Assembly: GCA_947507155.1 (NCBI GenBank) | Contig: CANNOC010000013.1 | Location: 1 to 64,000, forward strand | Direction of reading: 5' to 3' | DNA length: 64,000 nt | From: an uncultured Collinsella sp. | GTDB lineage: Bacteria > Actinomycetota > Coriobacteriia > Coriobacteriales > Coriobacteriaceae | Shown here: in pieces, positions 1 through 9,293 of the stretch | How positions within the stretch are numbered: the stretch's first letter is position 1 | How the letters are laid out: every line of letters starts with the position of its first letter | Made by a program: the position numbers and the translations under genes | The notes under the pieces: model-generated | What the model was told of the DNA's origin: nothing | Database searches by the model: none | Seen by the model: only the letters and a program-made list of their open reading frames with translations

Positions 1-21
1 GCGGCGTAGCTTTTATTTAAG

Positions 22-47
22 CCGTCCAAGTTTTGGGGTGCAGTTCA
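22..47. mobile_element. possible terminal inverted repeat of an IS3-family element
   Basis: Read on the minus strand, this stretch resembles from memory the terminal repeats of IS3/IS150-group elements: it begins TG and contains ACCCCAAAACTTGGAC. If so, the element body lies left of the window and its outer end is near position 47. No transposase is visible here. Positions 48-122 show nothing recognisable. It fits the accessory character of the next 5 kb, but the call rests on one short motif. Confidence 0.35.
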
Positions 48-122
48 AAAAGACTACCCTGGTGGCTTGGCCATTGGAGGTGAATGTTGCTTGCCTTTTG
101 GCGTGTTAGGTGAGTTGAGGCG

Positions 123-953
123 CTATCGCTGGTCGATTTCACCTGGTTCAACCATTATTTCTAGCGTGTGTAAATATTCATCTTGATTGTCAGATATGTA
201 TTCGCTTACATACCAGAATTCTAGAAGAGGCCCTGCGGCAATGAGATGATTCTGGTCCATGAATTCATTCATTTCCCTCCATATTGTCGGCGTTATTTCT
301 GCAGGTCCGGTGGTTGTCCTGCAAAGATAGTCGCCTTCTGGGAAAATCTCGTACCCTTTATCGTCGATTGATCCGAGTGAAAGCAGCGTCTTCTCTGCTA
401 CCAGGCAACCGTCGGCGCTTCTGCGCGATGGGTCAAGGATGAAGCATGGAACCGTGTGTATCGAATCGATTTCCATCCCGAGTTCTTTCATGCGCTTAAT
501 GGTGGCGTAGGGAATTATGTCGCCGCTTAGCTCATCCTCGCTTACGATGACATATCCTCGGGGTCCCTTATGAACCACCCTCGACTGTTTTTCCTCGCGT
601 GCTCTTAACGACATGGATATGTTCTGCACGCAATGCTCGATCTTTCGGCGCCGTTGCGATAGTTTTGCTATGGCTGCGTCGATGCTATCAAGTTCGTTGC
701 TGAACAGTTCAAAGCTCGTTTCGAGTGAATGGTTATCTAGGAAAGATCTGATTTCGCTAAGCGTGTAGTTCATATTGAGCATTGACATGATGATGTTGAG
801 TCTGCCGAAATCGTCCTTCCTGTATTCACGGTAGGCATTCGCCCCGCGCTTTGGGGCAACTAAACCAATTGCCTCGTAATAGCGAAGAGTGTCTGCGCTT
901 ACGCCGTAGAGGCCGGCCGTCTGCTTGATATTAAGGGAAAACTCGCGTTCCAT
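123..953 (-). CDS. MerR-family transcriptional regulator with effector-binding C-terminal domain
   Basis: A 276-residue protein with an N-terminal winged helix-turn-helix (about residues 5-75, including DTLRYYEAIGLV, typical of MerR proteins), a coiled linker at about 80-110 and a C-terminal region like the GyrI/BltR multidrug-binding fold. The start at 953 is preferred over an upstream ATG at 986 because GGAAGG lies about 6 nt before it. It is divergent from the esterase/MFS genes, so it probably activates them in response to a small hydrophobic ligand (inference from family and arrangement). Confidence 0.85.
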   Translation of the reverse strand: MEREFSLNIKQTAGLYGVSADTLRYYEAIGLVAPKRGANAYREYRKDDFGRLNIIMSMLNMNYTLSEIRSFLDNHSLETSFELFSNELDSIDAAIAKLSQRRRKIEHCVQNISMSLRAREEKQSRVVHKGPRGYVIVSEDELSGDIIPYATIKRMKELGMEIDSIHTVPCFILDPSRRSADGCLVAEKTLLSLGSIDDKGYEIFPEGDYLCRTTTGPAEITPTIWREMNEFMDQNHLIAAGPLLEFWYVSEYISDNQDEYLHTLEIMVEPGEIDQR

Positions 954-1103
954 GTCACACCTTCCGACCGCCCTAGGGCCACTCAAAACCTTGGAGCTAT
1001 TCTAATGTTTGTTACTCCGTCATTGTCGGGCAAGCGGTCGTTTTGACGAGGTGAACGGTCTTAAGCGCTTGGTATCTAGCTGGTATTCCATCGAAACACA
1101 TCG

Positions 1104-1134
1104 TTGACCTTTGACTTTCTCCAAATTCTAAGAT
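1104..1134 (+). promoter_or_regulatory. candidate MerR-type promoter of the esterase/MFS genes
   Basis: TTGACC (1104-1109) and TAAGAT (1129-1134) are separated by 19 bp. That over-long spacing is characteristic of promoters activated by MerR proteins, and a MerR gene lies divergently next door. The dyad usually found in the spacer is not clear; TGACTT (1112-1117) and AAGTCA (1141-1146) form a 6-bp inverted repeat across the -10 region. Confidence 0.4.
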
Positions 1135-1198
1135 GGTTTCAAGTCAGCTAGCTTAAATCATATCGATCTAGCATCTTAATTGTGAGGAAGGACAAGCA

Positions 1199-2689
1199 AT
1201 GAAGGTCAAGACTAGGACGGGTATAGTTTCGGGCAAGACGCTCGAAAACGGGGTTGAAGCTTTTTTGGGCATTCCCTATGCAAAGCAGCCGGTAGGTGAT
1301 CTTCGTTGGCGTGCCCCTGAGCGCCTTGATGATTCCGATGAGGAAATTGAATGCGTGGAATTCGGGCATTCTGCCAGGCAATTTATCGATGAAGTTGAAC
1401 TCGCTTCGCTTCATGAGCAAGGGGAGGATTGCCTGAGCCTTAACGTGTGGGTCAGGGGACACGCACGCAAGAACCTTCCTGTCATGGTATATATCCATGG
1501 TGGTGCCTACTTCTCAGGTGGATCTGCCGACCCGCTATATAACGGCTCCAATTTTGCGGCAGCGAAGGATGTCGTTATTGTTTCGATTAACTACCGTCTG
1601 AACTTGTTTGGGTCGCTGCTGCTCGATTGCCTGCCGGGCGGAGAGGACTACAAAGACGCCGGCTATCTTGCCATTCTTGATCAAATCCGTGCGCTCGAGT
1701 GGGTGCATGAGAATATTTCGGCCTTCGGCGGTGACCCCAATTGTGTCACGCTTTTCGGTGAGTCGGCAGGCTCTTCCAGCCAGGCTCTTCTTTCCATATT
1801 GCCAGAGGCAAATAAGTATTTCCAACGTGCGATTTTGGAGTCCGGCCCTATCCAGCTTTATAAGACCCGCGAGCGCGGCGAGTACTTTGCTCGGGAGTTC
1901 GCCGAAATCATGGGATGCAAAACCGCCCAAGAGCTCTTAGCGAAGTCGGCAGACGAGCTCATTGAGGGCATGCAGGTGTGGTGCGATCGTCATACCTACG
2001 AAGTGTCGCTAATTTTCTCGCCGGTTTGCGACGGGTCTTTTCTTCCCAAGAAGCCGATGAAGGCCTGGGCGGAGGGCGCAGCCAAGGATATCGATATCAT
2101 GATTGGATGTACCGAGGACGAGTTTACTTATTTCCATTTCTATTTCGATGACCTTCCCGGATTCTGGCACGGCCAATTCCCGATTCATTTTGATGATCAG
2201 ATTGATATCGATTACTGGGAGCAAGCATATCGAAAGGCATGGCCTGAGCGCGATTTTGCCGAGAATTACACCAATTTTATGAACTCAACCGGTTTCTTTG
2301 TCGGCACCGACCTTATGGCTGAAGAGCAGTCGGCGTTTAAGCCCGTGTACAACTATTTGTTCCGTTATAAATCTCGTGTCGAGGGAATGGGTTCTTGCCA
2401 CGCAATCGAGGTGCCGTTCGTTTTCAAGAATCTTGATACCGCGAGTGGTCTGATGTTTACGGGTGACAATCCTCCAGCGCATCTCGCGGATGAAATGAAC
2501 GATGCGTGGTTCAGCTTTGCGAAGACGGGCAAACCGTTTGTTGAGGGCAAGGCACCATGGGACCCCTATACCGCTGAGAACCACATTCATATGGTAATTG
2601 ACGAAAACGAGTGGAAGCCGGTGCATTCGCTGCATGCCAAAGAAGATTCGGTGTTCCGTCCTATGTACGAGGTACTACTCAACGATTAG
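1199..2689 (+). CDS. type-B carboxylesterase / para-nitrobenzyl esterase family
   Basis: A 496-residue alpha/beta hydrolase of the carboxylesterase B family, full length for the family. It has the oxyanion-hole segment YIHGGAYFSGG near residue 100, the nucleophile elbow FGESAGS with Ser189, and a probable catalytic His401 in SCHAIEVPF. No signal peptide is seen, so it should be cytoplasmic. It hydrolyses carboxylic esters; the natural substrate cannot be told from sequence. AGGAAGGA precedes the start. The two following MFS genes suggest import of an ester substrate or export of a product (inference). Confidence 0.88.
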   Translation: MKVKTRTGIVSGKTLENGVEAFLGIPYAKQPVGDLRWRAPERLDDSDEEIECVEFGHSARQFIDEVELASLHEQGEDCLSLNVWVRGHARKNLPVMVYIHGGAYFSGGSADPLYNGSNFAAAKDVVIVSINYRLNLFGSLLLDCLPGGEDYKDAGYLAILDQIRALEWVHENISAFGGDPNCVTLFGESAGSSSQALLSILPEANKYFQRAILESGPIQLYKTRERGEYFAREFAEIMGCKTAQELLAKSADELIEGMQVWCDRHTYEVSLIFSPVCDGSFLPKKPMKAWAEGAAKDIDIMIGCTEDEFTYFHFYFDDLPGFWHGQFPIHFDDQIDIDYWEQAYRKAWPERDFAENYTNFMNSTGFFVGTDLMAEEQSAFKPVYNYLFRYKSRVEGMGSCHAIEVPFVFKNLDTASGLMFTGDNPPAHLADEMNDAWFSFAKTGKPFVEGKAPWDPYTAENHIHMVIDENEWKPVHSLHAKEDSVFRPMYEVLLND

Positions 2690-2701
2690 TGAAAGAAGCC
2701 G

Positions 2702-2729
2702 CAATGGAGTGGGCTAATTAGCCCCATTG
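2702..2729 (+). terminator. intercistronic hairpin after the esterase
   Basis: CAATGG and CCATTG enclose the palindrome GGGCTAATTAGCCC just after the esterase stop. There is no long T-run, so it is more likely an attenuator or mRNA-stability hairpin between esterase and transporter than a full terminator. Confidence 0.45.
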
Positions 2730-2766
2730 AATTCAGCTTGAACTATCCCTGCGTAAGGAGAAAGAA

Positions 2767-3984
2767 ATGGCTCAAGAAGAAAAGCTATCGGGTTATCGGT
2801 GGATGATCTTATTCGTAGTTTGCCTCATTTGCTTCATGGCAAACTTCATGCAATATCAGGTTTCAGCATGGGGTGTCGTCGTGATGACGACTCTCGGCAT
2901 CGATGCCGGTGGGCTTACCAATCTCATGTTGATGCCGATGCTCACCGCTGTGTTTTTGTCGATTCCTGCAGGATCTCTTGCTGATCGCTACGGCGTTAAG
3001 CTTGTCGTGTCAATTGGCATGGTGCTTTCTGCTGTAGGCGGCTTTCTGCGTTATTTCATGATTAATGACTTTACCGTGCAGATCGTTTCGATGTTTATGA
3101 TCGGCTTTGGCATTGCGGCGCTCAATGCCAATCTGGCAAAGGTGCTGGGTTCCTGGTTTAAACAGCAGACCTCCCTTGCCGTGGGAGTTTTCTATGCTGC
3201 TTCATGTGTGTCCATCGTGATAGCCCAGGCATTCAGCACTTATTTTCCTACGCTTGACGTGTCTTATCTGGTCGCTGCTATTGCCGAAGCTGTAACTGCT
3301 GCGCTGTGGATCTTCTTTATGAGGAACGTCCCGGAGGGCGAGCCCATGCCCGAGCCCGAGCCGGTTATGAAGTACATTAAGATTGCCGCTAAGTCGCGCG
3401 GCGTTTGGTGCATTGCCTTGGCTTATGGTCTTACCCTCGCTTCAACCACGGCATATTGCGCAATTCTGCCGTCTGCGCTTGAGCTCGTTCGCGGCGTTGA
3501 TACTGCCACCGCTGGATCTATGGCAGCAATTATTACAGTTGGTAGCTTCTTTGCTTGTTTTGCGGGACCGGCTGCCGTCCTCAAGCTCGGTAAGAATAAA
3601 CCGTTTCTCATTGTAACCACGGTGATTGCCGCCGTTGTAATGGTTGCAAACTGGTTTTTGCCGCTTGGCACTGTCATGTGGGTTGCTCTCGTCCTCAATG
3701 GTTTTATGACCGCTCTTTCTGGCCCCATTATTCAGGCAATGACTCCTGATCTTCCTGAGATTGGCGCGAAATATGCCGGTAGCGCTGGTGGAATAATCGG
3801 TACTGTCGGCCTTCTCTGCTCCTATTTTGTTCCCGTTATTGTTTCGTCTATTTCTGGTGACAATTGGACGTTGAACTTTACGATCGAATCGATTCTTTTC
3901 CTTGCGAGCGTTTTGCCTATTGCGATGTTGCCCGAGACTGGTGCGGCGGCAAAAGCCGAGATGCCTGAGACTTCTGAATTATAA
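2767..3984 (+). CDS. MFS transporter, first of two paralogues
   Basis: A 405-residue hydrophobic protein with about 12 membrane segments and the MFS loop 2-3 signature (GSLADRYGVK near residue 75). GTAAGGAG lies upstream of the ATG. It follows the esterase by 77 nt and is clearly paralogous to the next gene: both share NFMQYQV near the N-terminus, TAG.MAA near the middle and YAGSAGGI near the C-terminus. It is probably a secondary transporter for a small organic compound related to the esterase substrate; the substrate is unknown. Confidence 0.85.
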   Translation: MAQEEKLSGYRWMILFVVCLICFMANFMQYQVSAWGVVVMTTLGIDAGGLTNLMLMPMLTAVFLSIPAGSLADRYGVKLVVSIGMVLSAVGGFLRYFMINDFTVQIVSMFMIGFGIAALNANLAKVLGSWFKQQTSLAVGVFYAASCVSIVIAQAFSTYFPTLDVSYLVAAIAEAVTAALWIFFMRNVPEGEPMPEPEPVMKYIKIAAKSRGVWCIALAYGLTLASTTAYCAILPSALELVRGVDTATAGSMAAIITVGSFFACFAGPAAVLKLGKNKPFLIVTTVIAAVVMVANWFLPLGTVMWVALVLNGFMTALSGPIIQAMTPDLPEIGAKYAGSAGGIIGTVGLLCSYFVPVIVSSISGDNWTLNFTIESILFLASVLPIAMLPETGAAAKAEMPETSEL

Positions 3985-4001
3985 TTAATCGGTGTTTTGC
4001 C

Positions 4002-4043
4002 TGGTCGCGACCTCCAGTTGATATGGGGGTCGCGACCATTTTT
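4002..4043 (+). terminator. intrinsic terminator between the two MFS genes
   Basis: A perfect 11-bp stem (TGGTCGCGACC at 4002-4012 and its complement at 4028-4038) is followed by TTTTT. It should at least partly uncouple the second transporter from the first. Confidence 0.75.
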
Positions 4044-4060
4044 AATGTGAGGTTGGTGCA

Positions 4061-5281
4061 ATGGATGGTGAAGCGTGCGAAGTTGCGCACAAAGTTGAGC
4101 AAAAGCGGGCTTCGAGTGGTTACCGCTGGTTAATATTGCTGTTGACGTGTGGTCTCTGTTTTTTGGGCAACTTCATGCAGTATCAGGTCGCTGCCTATGC
4201 TACGGTCATCATGCCTCAGATGAATATCGACCCTGTCGGATTCTCATCTCTCTTTCTGGCGCCAATGTTTGCGGCGGTTTTCTTTAGTCTCCCGTTCGGA
4301 TCACTTGGAGATAGGCTTGGGCCCAAAGTAGTGATACTTGGCGGGTTCTGTGTTTCTTTAGTCGGCGGCGCTATCAGAATTTTCACCCTATCGAACTATC
4401 CTGCTCAACTTGTCTCGATGTTTTGCATCGGCGTGGGGATGGCGGCATTGACTGCCAATAATGCAAAGACGCTTGGACTTTGGTTTGCAGATAAGACGGA
4501 TGTTGCGATGGGCATTTACTATGCGGCGACTTGCTTTGGCATTGCGGCGGCGCAAGCGTCATCGGCGTTTATGTCTTCCGTGCTAATGGGCTATACAGTT
4601 GCAGAAGCGTTGTTGGTCGTTCTGACTATCTTCTGGGGTTTATTTGGTAAGAACGTACAGCATGACTCACTTATTCCTGATGGCGTTGAGCACGACCAAG
4701 CCCTTCTGACTGCTTTTCGTTCGCGTAACGTTTGGCTTTGCGCGATTTGCGCCGCTTTCTCACTTGCCGCCACGACCGCCTTTTCCGGTGTGCTACCTCA
4801 GGCTCTTGAGCTTGTGCGAGGCACCGATGCTTCGACGGCCGGCGAAATGGCGGCGCTGACAACCGCTGCTGGGATTATCGGCTGCTTGATTGCTCCGATG
4901 CTTTACGGTAAATGCCGCCTTGCGCGACCGTATCTTGTGATTGTCGGGCTTCTTGGCTCTATTTCAATTGCAGTTGCGTGGTTTGCCTCGGGCTTGAAGT
5001 CCATGGGGGTATTGCTTGCAGTGTGCGGCATCGTTACGAGCATGATGGGTCCAGTTGTTCAAGCTCTGCCAGTTTCATTTGTTGAAATCGGCACTCGTTA
5101 TGCTGGCAGCGCTGGCGGCATTATGGCCGAAGTTAGCCTTTTGGGCTCTTATATGCTTCCTATTGGGATTGCGGCTATTTCCGGTTCAGATTACGACAAA
5201 CAAATGATGCTTATTACTCTGCTTTACGGTCTATCCGTCCTTCCGGTGTTGATCGTTCCCGAGGTCAAACACTTTAAATAG
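4061..5281 (+). CDS. MFS transporter, second of two paralogues
   Basis: A 406-residue protein with about 12 membrane segments and the loop motif GSLGDRLGPK. It is closely similar along its length to the preceding transporter, so the pair looks like a tandem duplication followed by divergence. The start is preceded by GAGGTTGGTGCA, an acceptable ribosome site. Since an intrinsic terminator lies between the copies, this one may be expressed at a lower level. Substrate unknown. Codon use is relaxed, as in its neighbours. Confidence 0.84.
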   Translation: MDGEACEVAHKVEQKRASSGYRWLILLLTCGLCFLGNFMQYQVAAYATVIMPQMNIDPVGFSSLFLAPMFAAVFFSLPFGSLGDRLGPKVVILGGFCVSLVGGAIRIFTLSNYPAQLVSMFCIGVGMAALTANNAKTLGLWFADKTDVAMGIYYAATCFGIAAAQASSAFMSSVLMGYTVAEALLVVLTIFWGLFGKNVQHDSLIPDGVEHDQALLTAFRSRNVWLCAICAAFSLAATTAFSGVLPQALELVRGTDASTAGEMAALTTAAGIIGCLIAPMLYGKCRLARPYLVIVGLLGSISIAVAWFASGLKSMGVLLAVCGIVTSMMGPVVQALPVSFVEIGTRYAGSAGGIMAEVSLLGSYMLPIGIAAISGSDYDKQMMLITLLYGLSVLPVLIVPEVKHFK

Positions 5282-5435
5282 GCGCGAGCATATGGATGGA
5301 TAAAGCCCTCTGGCCATTGCGATTGCCGAGGAATGGATTTCGCTCAATTCGGATCTTTGAAGTGGGCTAAACTGTCTTGGTGTTTCACTGAACAACGCCA
5401 CCTTCTGTTGCGTTGTCGTTAGAAAGGAACCAGCC

Positions 5436-5771
5436 ATGTGTGACTGCATCTTCTGCAAAATTGCCAACCACGAGATCCCCTCGACCGTTGTCTATGAGGA
5501 CGACCAGGTCATCGCCTTCGACGACCTCAACCCCCAGGCGCCGGTCCACACGCTCGTGATCCCCAAGAAGCACTACAGCGACATCGCCGACAACGTGCCC
5601 GCCGAGACCATGGGCGCCATGGCTCACGCCATCCAGGAGGTCGCCAAGGTCAAGGGCCTGGAGGACGGTTTCCGCGTCATCTCCAACAAGGGCGTCAACG
5701 CCGGCCAGACCGTCATGCACTTCCACATGCACGTCCTCGGCGGCAAAAACCTGGGCGAGAACCTCATCTGA
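5436..5771 (+). CDS. HIT-family (histidine triad) nucleotide hydrolase, HinT-like
   Basis: A 111-residue protein of typical HinT length. It starts CDCIFCKIAN, and the histidine triad H95-F-H97-M-H99 sits near the C-terminus. The CxxC pair near the N-terminus fits the zinc-binding sub-group. Family members hydrolyse purine nucleoside phosphoramidates in the cytoplasm. AGAAAGGA precedes the ATG. Codons end almost entirely in C or G, unlike the genes on both sides, so this looks like a core gene between two accessory patches. Confidence 0.92.
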   Translation: MCDCIFCKIANHEIPSTVVYEDDQVIAFDDLNPQAPVHTLVIPKKHYSDIADNVPAETMGAMAHAIQEVAKVKGLEDGFRVISNKGVNAGQTVMHFHMHVLGGKNLGENLI

Positions 5772-5812
5772 GGACGCGTAGCCCGTCGACTTGGCTGCCT
5801 TTGGAGTAATCT

Positions 5813-6703
5813 ATGCAGCTTTCTCAACTCGAATACCTTCAAGCGGTAGCGAACTATGGCGGCGTGCGCAAAGCAGCTCGCGCCGTTCATGTGAGTCCGC
5901 AGGCCGTTTCGTCGGCAATCAAAAAGTTGGAATCTGAGTATCAGATTGTTTTGCTCGACCGATCGGCGGGGGAGGCCGTTTTGTCTCCGGCGGGCAGAGA
6001 ATATGCGCGTCGTGCACGCGTGATCCTGGCACAAGTCGACGATCTCAAAAAGTACGCTCAATCGAGGAACGACGGCGTCTCGCCCGACGGCCACTTTCGT
6101 CTTTACGCCCCCTGCCTTCATGGGCGGGGGCGCCTTTTTGCCGAAAACTGGTATGACTCGTTTGAACGCTCGCACCCTCAGATTCATCTTGATGTGTGGC
6201 ATCAGCCAACGGCAACATGCTTTGAATCACTTATACTTGGAATTTCGGACGCGGCTATCTCGTTCGAGGAACCACGGGACAGCGTCCTTTCTTCAAAATA
6301 TTTGGGTGAAAAGGAGCTCAAGGTTCTTTCATGTCCAGCGGGTCATCAATCTGTGGGCGCCATGACCATTCGCGAGTTACTGGGCGGCAGGCTCGCTGTT
6401 CCCATTAATTTGTCACCCTGTCTCAATGCGATTAACCAATGCCCTGAAGCCCAGCTCGTCAATTTTCGCTTCCGTGATGTTGAATACGGAAGCAGAGCTC
6501 AGACTGAGTTTCTTCAAGCCGGGGGGTTGATATTGAGTTTGTCTGGGTCCTCTCTCGCATCGGATGGGTCAGAAGTGAGTGAGTGCTCCATTGAAGGTTC
6601 GCGTGATGTAACCTTGCCTATCTACTTTTGCTATCGGCAAAATTCCTGGACTGATCGACACCAGACGGTTTTTCTGCACCTATTGCGTCATCTTGCTTCG
6701 TGA
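5813..6703 (+). CDS. LysR-family transcriptional regulator
   Basis: A 296-residue LysR-type regulator. The N-terminal helix-turn-helix (about residues 1-60, with AARAVHVSPQAVSSAIKKLE) is clear; the rest is a periplasmic-binding-protein-like effector domain, more divergent than usual. TTTGGAG precedes the ATG. The next gene, an MFS protein 119 nt downstream on the same strand, is the most likely target (inference). Confidence 0.88.
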   Translation: MQLSQLEYLQAVANYGGVRKAARAVHVSPQAVSSAIKKLESEYQIVLLDRSAGEAVLSPAGREYARRARVILAQVDDLKKYAQSRNDGVSPDGHFRLYAPCLHGRGRLFAENWYDSFERSHPQIHLDVWHQPTATCFESLILGISDAAISFEEPRDSVLSSKYLGEKELKVLSCPAGHQSVGAMTIRELLGGRLAVPINLSPCLNAINQCPEAQLVNFRFRDVEYGSRAQTEFLQAGGLILSLSGSSLASDGSEVSECSIEGSRDVTLPIYFCYRQNSWTDRHQTVFLHLLRHLAS

Positions 6704-6721
6704 GATTAATTGGCTTCGAGA

Positions 6722-6740
6722 CGTCAAGTGATTATTGACG
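6722..6740. promoter_or_regulatory. short dyad between LysR and MFS genes
   Basis: CGTCAA (6722-6727) and TTGACG (6735-6740) form a 6-bp inverted repeat with a 7-bp spacer in the LysR-MFS gap. It could be a regulator half-site pair or a weak hairpin. The right arm resembles a -35 box, but no convincing -10 follows. Confidence 0.25.
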
Positions 6741-6822
6741 CCTTGTAACACATAGCTGACAGCTTTGCCCTCATGCTTTTCCAAGAATCCGATTTAGATT
6801 GCTGGCTCTTGGAGGGCGGAGC

Positions 6823-7983
6823 ATGAAAAACCGTACGGTTTTGCTTTATATGACATTCGTTTTTCTGTCGAACTTCAGCACCATCTTGTATTTTCTAACT
6901 GTCTACCTTGAGTTCGTCGGGCTTTCGATGGTAGCGATTTCTAGCATGATGATTGCATACCAAGTGAGCAAGTTCATCCTAGAAGTTCCCACTGGCTATA
7001 TTGCTGATAGGTTTGGACGAAAGACAAGCGGCCTCGTTGGCATTGTGGGAATGCTTGGGTACTACGCCGCCCTGCTCATCGTCCGATCTCCTCTGCTTTT
7101 AATCGGTGCGTTTGCTCTCAAGGGTTTTGCCGTTGCATGTGTGAGCGGATCCATCGAAGCGATTTACATTGACAGCGTCTCTCGGGACCAGCTCGTAAGA
7201 CTTAATGTCGTTGAGCGATTTGTCTTCTATGCGTCTTATGCCCTCTCCGCTTGTGTGGGCGGTTTCATATCGTCCGCTGGCGCGTATCTCGTTGGGCTTT
7301 CGGTCGATATCATCACAATGGTGCTGACATTGGTTGTCGTTGTCTGTATTCCTGAGGTGAGAAGAGAGGACACCGCGGTGTCACCTGAGCATGGAATTAG
7401 CCCGAAGATGATCGGTGCCGCTATTGCGGGTAATGGCATTCTTCGGTCAGCGTTCATCATGGACTGTTCTCAGGCATTTGCCTTCGTCGCTCTGGAAGAC
7501 TTTTTCTCACTGTTGCTTGCCGGCCGCGGAATGAATGCCGTCGCTTCGGGCGTGACCATTGCGGTCCAGCTCCTTGCCTCCGCCTCCATAGGGTTTATTG
7601 TGCCCAGCGTGATTGCTCGTGTCGACAAGGGCCGTTTTGCGCGTATTTGCGGCATCATTCGCTTAGTATTGACAGCTGTGTTTTTGATTTCCCTTACTCC
7701 GGCTAATTTGCTGCCCGTGTTCTATGTGTTGCAGACGGTCGCTTACTCGTTATTTGCTCCAATTAAATACTCAATTTTTCAAAATGCTGCCGATTCTTCG
7801 ATGCGCTGTTCATTGATTTCGGTTCAAAGCCAGATGGTGGCGGTGGGTGCTGTTCTTTTCTATCTGCTCAACGCTGTGTTGAGTAGCGTTGCGGGCATTC
7901 GAGTCGTATTGCTTGTTGCGCTCGGGATATCTTCTTTGGTGTATATCCCCGCGCTATTTCGTCTTACAAGTCAAAGGCCGTGA
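6823..7983 (+). CDS. MFS transporter
   Basis: A 386-residue protein with about 12 membrane segments and the loop 2-3 motif GYIADRFGRKTSG. The start at 6823 is chosen because GGAGGGCGGAGC lies directly before it; an in-frame ATG at 6799 has no such site. It belongs to a different MFS branch from the two transporters at 2.8-5.3 kb. Genetic linkage to the LysR gene suggests regulated efflux or uptake; the substrate cannot be inferred. Codon use is relaxed and AT-rich compared with the ackA genes that follow. Confidence 0.83.
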   Translation: MKNRTVLLYMTFVFLSNFSTILYFLTVYLEFVGLSMVAISSMMIAYQVSKFILEVPTGYIADRFGRKTSGLVGIVGMLGYYAALLIVRSPLLLIGAFALKGFAVACVSGSIEAIYIDSVSRDQLVRLNVVERFVFYASYALSACVGGFISSAGAYLVGLSVDIITMVLTLVVVVCIPEVRREDTAVSPEHGISPKMIGAAIAGNGILRSAFIMDCSQAFAFVALEDFFSLLLAGRGMNAVASGVTIAVQLLASASIGFIVPSVIARVDKGRFARICGIIRLVLTAVFLISLTPANLLPVFYVLQTVAYSLFAPIKYSIFQNAADSSMRCSLISVQSQMVAVGAVLFYLLNAVLSSVAGIRVVLLVALGISSLVYIPALFRLTSQRP

Positions 7984-8016
7984 GTATTTGGGCACCGATA
8001 ACTTATATATCAACGC

Positions 8017-8053
8017 AATAAACCCGAGAGCGAGGGCGTTTGGGTTTATTATT
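8017..8053 (+). terminator. hairpin terminator after the MFS gene
   Basis: AATAAACCC (8017-8025) pairs with GGGTTTATT (8042-8050), followed by ATTG. It lies 34 nt after the MFS stop and ahead of the acetate kinase promoter region. Confidence 0.55.
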
Positions 8054-8103
8054 GAAGCGTATGTAACCTGGCGGCGCCACACCGCCTGTTAGTAGGGAGA
8101 CAC

Positions 8104-9282
8104 ATGAACGTTCTGGTCGTCAACGCAGGATCTTCGACCCTTAAGTATCAGGTCATCGATACCAAGTCCCACAAGGTGTCCGCAAAGGGCTCCTGCGAGC
8201 GCGTCTGCTTTACCGGCGGTACCTTCACCCACGCTGCCAACGGTTCCAAGAAGGTGACCGAGAACATCGAGTTCCCCGACCACAAGGTCGCCATCGAGGT
8301 CGTTCTGAAGGACCTCGAGGCCAACGGCGTCAAGATCGAGGGCATCGGCCACCGTATCGTTCAGGGCGGTTGGTACTTCGGCGATTCCTCCCTTGTCGAC
8401 GAGGACGTCCTCGCCAAGATCCGCGAGGTCGCTCCGCTCGCCCCGCTGCACAATAACCCCGAGGCCAACGTTATCGAGTACTGCCTGGAGCAGTATCCCG
8501 ACCTGCCCAACGTCACGGTCTACGACACTGCTTTCCACTTCAACATGCCCGAGGTCGCCAAGACCTACGCCCTGCCCAAGGACGTCTGCGACAAGCTGCA
8601 CATCCGTAAGTACGGTGCCCACGGCACCAGCTACCGCTACATCTCCAAGAAGGTTGCCGAGATGACCAACGGCGAGGCTCGCAAGGTCGTCGTGTGCCAC
8701 ATCGGTTCCGGCGCTTCCCTGTGCGCCATCGAGGACGGCAAGTGCATGGACACCACCATGGGCTTGACGCCGCTCGACGGTGTCATGATGGGCACCCGCT
8801 GCGGCTCCATCGACCCTGCTACCGTGTGCTACCTGCAGCGCGAGGGCGGTTACACCTTCGACGAGGTCGACGAGATGATGAACAAGAAGTCCGGCCTTTT
8901 GGCTGTGACCGGTGGCAAGACCAACGACTGCCGCAACGTCGAGGAGCTTGCCGCCGCTGGCGACCCCGAGGCTCAGCTCGCCTTCGACATGTTCGTCTAC
9001 AAGATTGCCGCCAAGGCTGCCGAGATGGCCACTTCCATGTGCGGCATGGACACGCTGGTCTTCACCGCCGGCATCGGTGAGCACGCTCCGGCCGTTCGCG
9101 CCGGCGTTGCCGACCGTCTGGCCTTTATGGGCGTCAAGATGGACCATGCCCGTAACGCCCTGCGTGGCGACGGCGCTTGGTGCCTGTCTGCCAAGGATTC
9201 CAAGGTCAAGATCTTCGTCATCCCCACGGACGAGGAGTTCATGATCGCTTCCGACGTCGAGCGCATCGTCAACGGCAAGTAA
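8104..9282 (+). CDS. ackA: acetate kinase-family protein, copy 1
   Basis: A 392-residue ASKHA-fold acetokinase, full length (NAGSSTLKYQ at the N-terminus; the GIGHRIVQGG, DTAFH and TAGIGEHAP blocks). Acetate kinase interconverts acetyl phosphate plus ADP with acetate plus ATP. Two usually invariant positions differ from the family and from copy 2: HGTSYRY has Tyr177 where His is usual, and GSGAS has Ser202 where Asn is usual. Codon use is extremely biased, suggesting high expression. TAGGGAG precedes the ATG. It may be a true acetate kinase with altered kinetics or a paralogue for another short acid. Confidence 0.88.
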   Translation: MNVLVVNAGSSTLKYQVIDTKSHKVSAKGSCERVCFTGGTFTHAANGSKKVTENIEFPDHKVAIEVVLKDLEANGVKIEGIGHRIVQGGWYFGDSSLVDEDVLAKIREVAPLAPLHNNPEANVIEYCLEQYPDLPNVTVYDTAFHFNMPEVAKTYALPKDVCDKLHIRKYGAHGTSYRYISKKVAEMTNGEARKVVVCHIGSGASLCAIEDGKCMDTTMGLTPLDGVMMGTRCGSIDPATVCYLQREGGYTFDEVDEMMNKKSGLLAVTGGKTNDCRNVEELAAAGDPEAQLAFDMFVYKIAAKAAEMATSMCGMDTLVFTAGIGEHAPAVRAGVADRLAFMGVKMDHARNALRGDGAWCLSAKDSKVKIFVIPTDEEFMIASDVERIVNGK

Positions 9283-9293
9283 TTGCAAGAGGG

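Noticed and set aside
8089-9288. A 399-codon open frame antisense to acetate kinase copy 1, and a similar one antisense to copy 2
   Set aside because: Both mirror the strong C/G third-position bias of ackA and have Val/Gly/Leu-rich compositions without family features.
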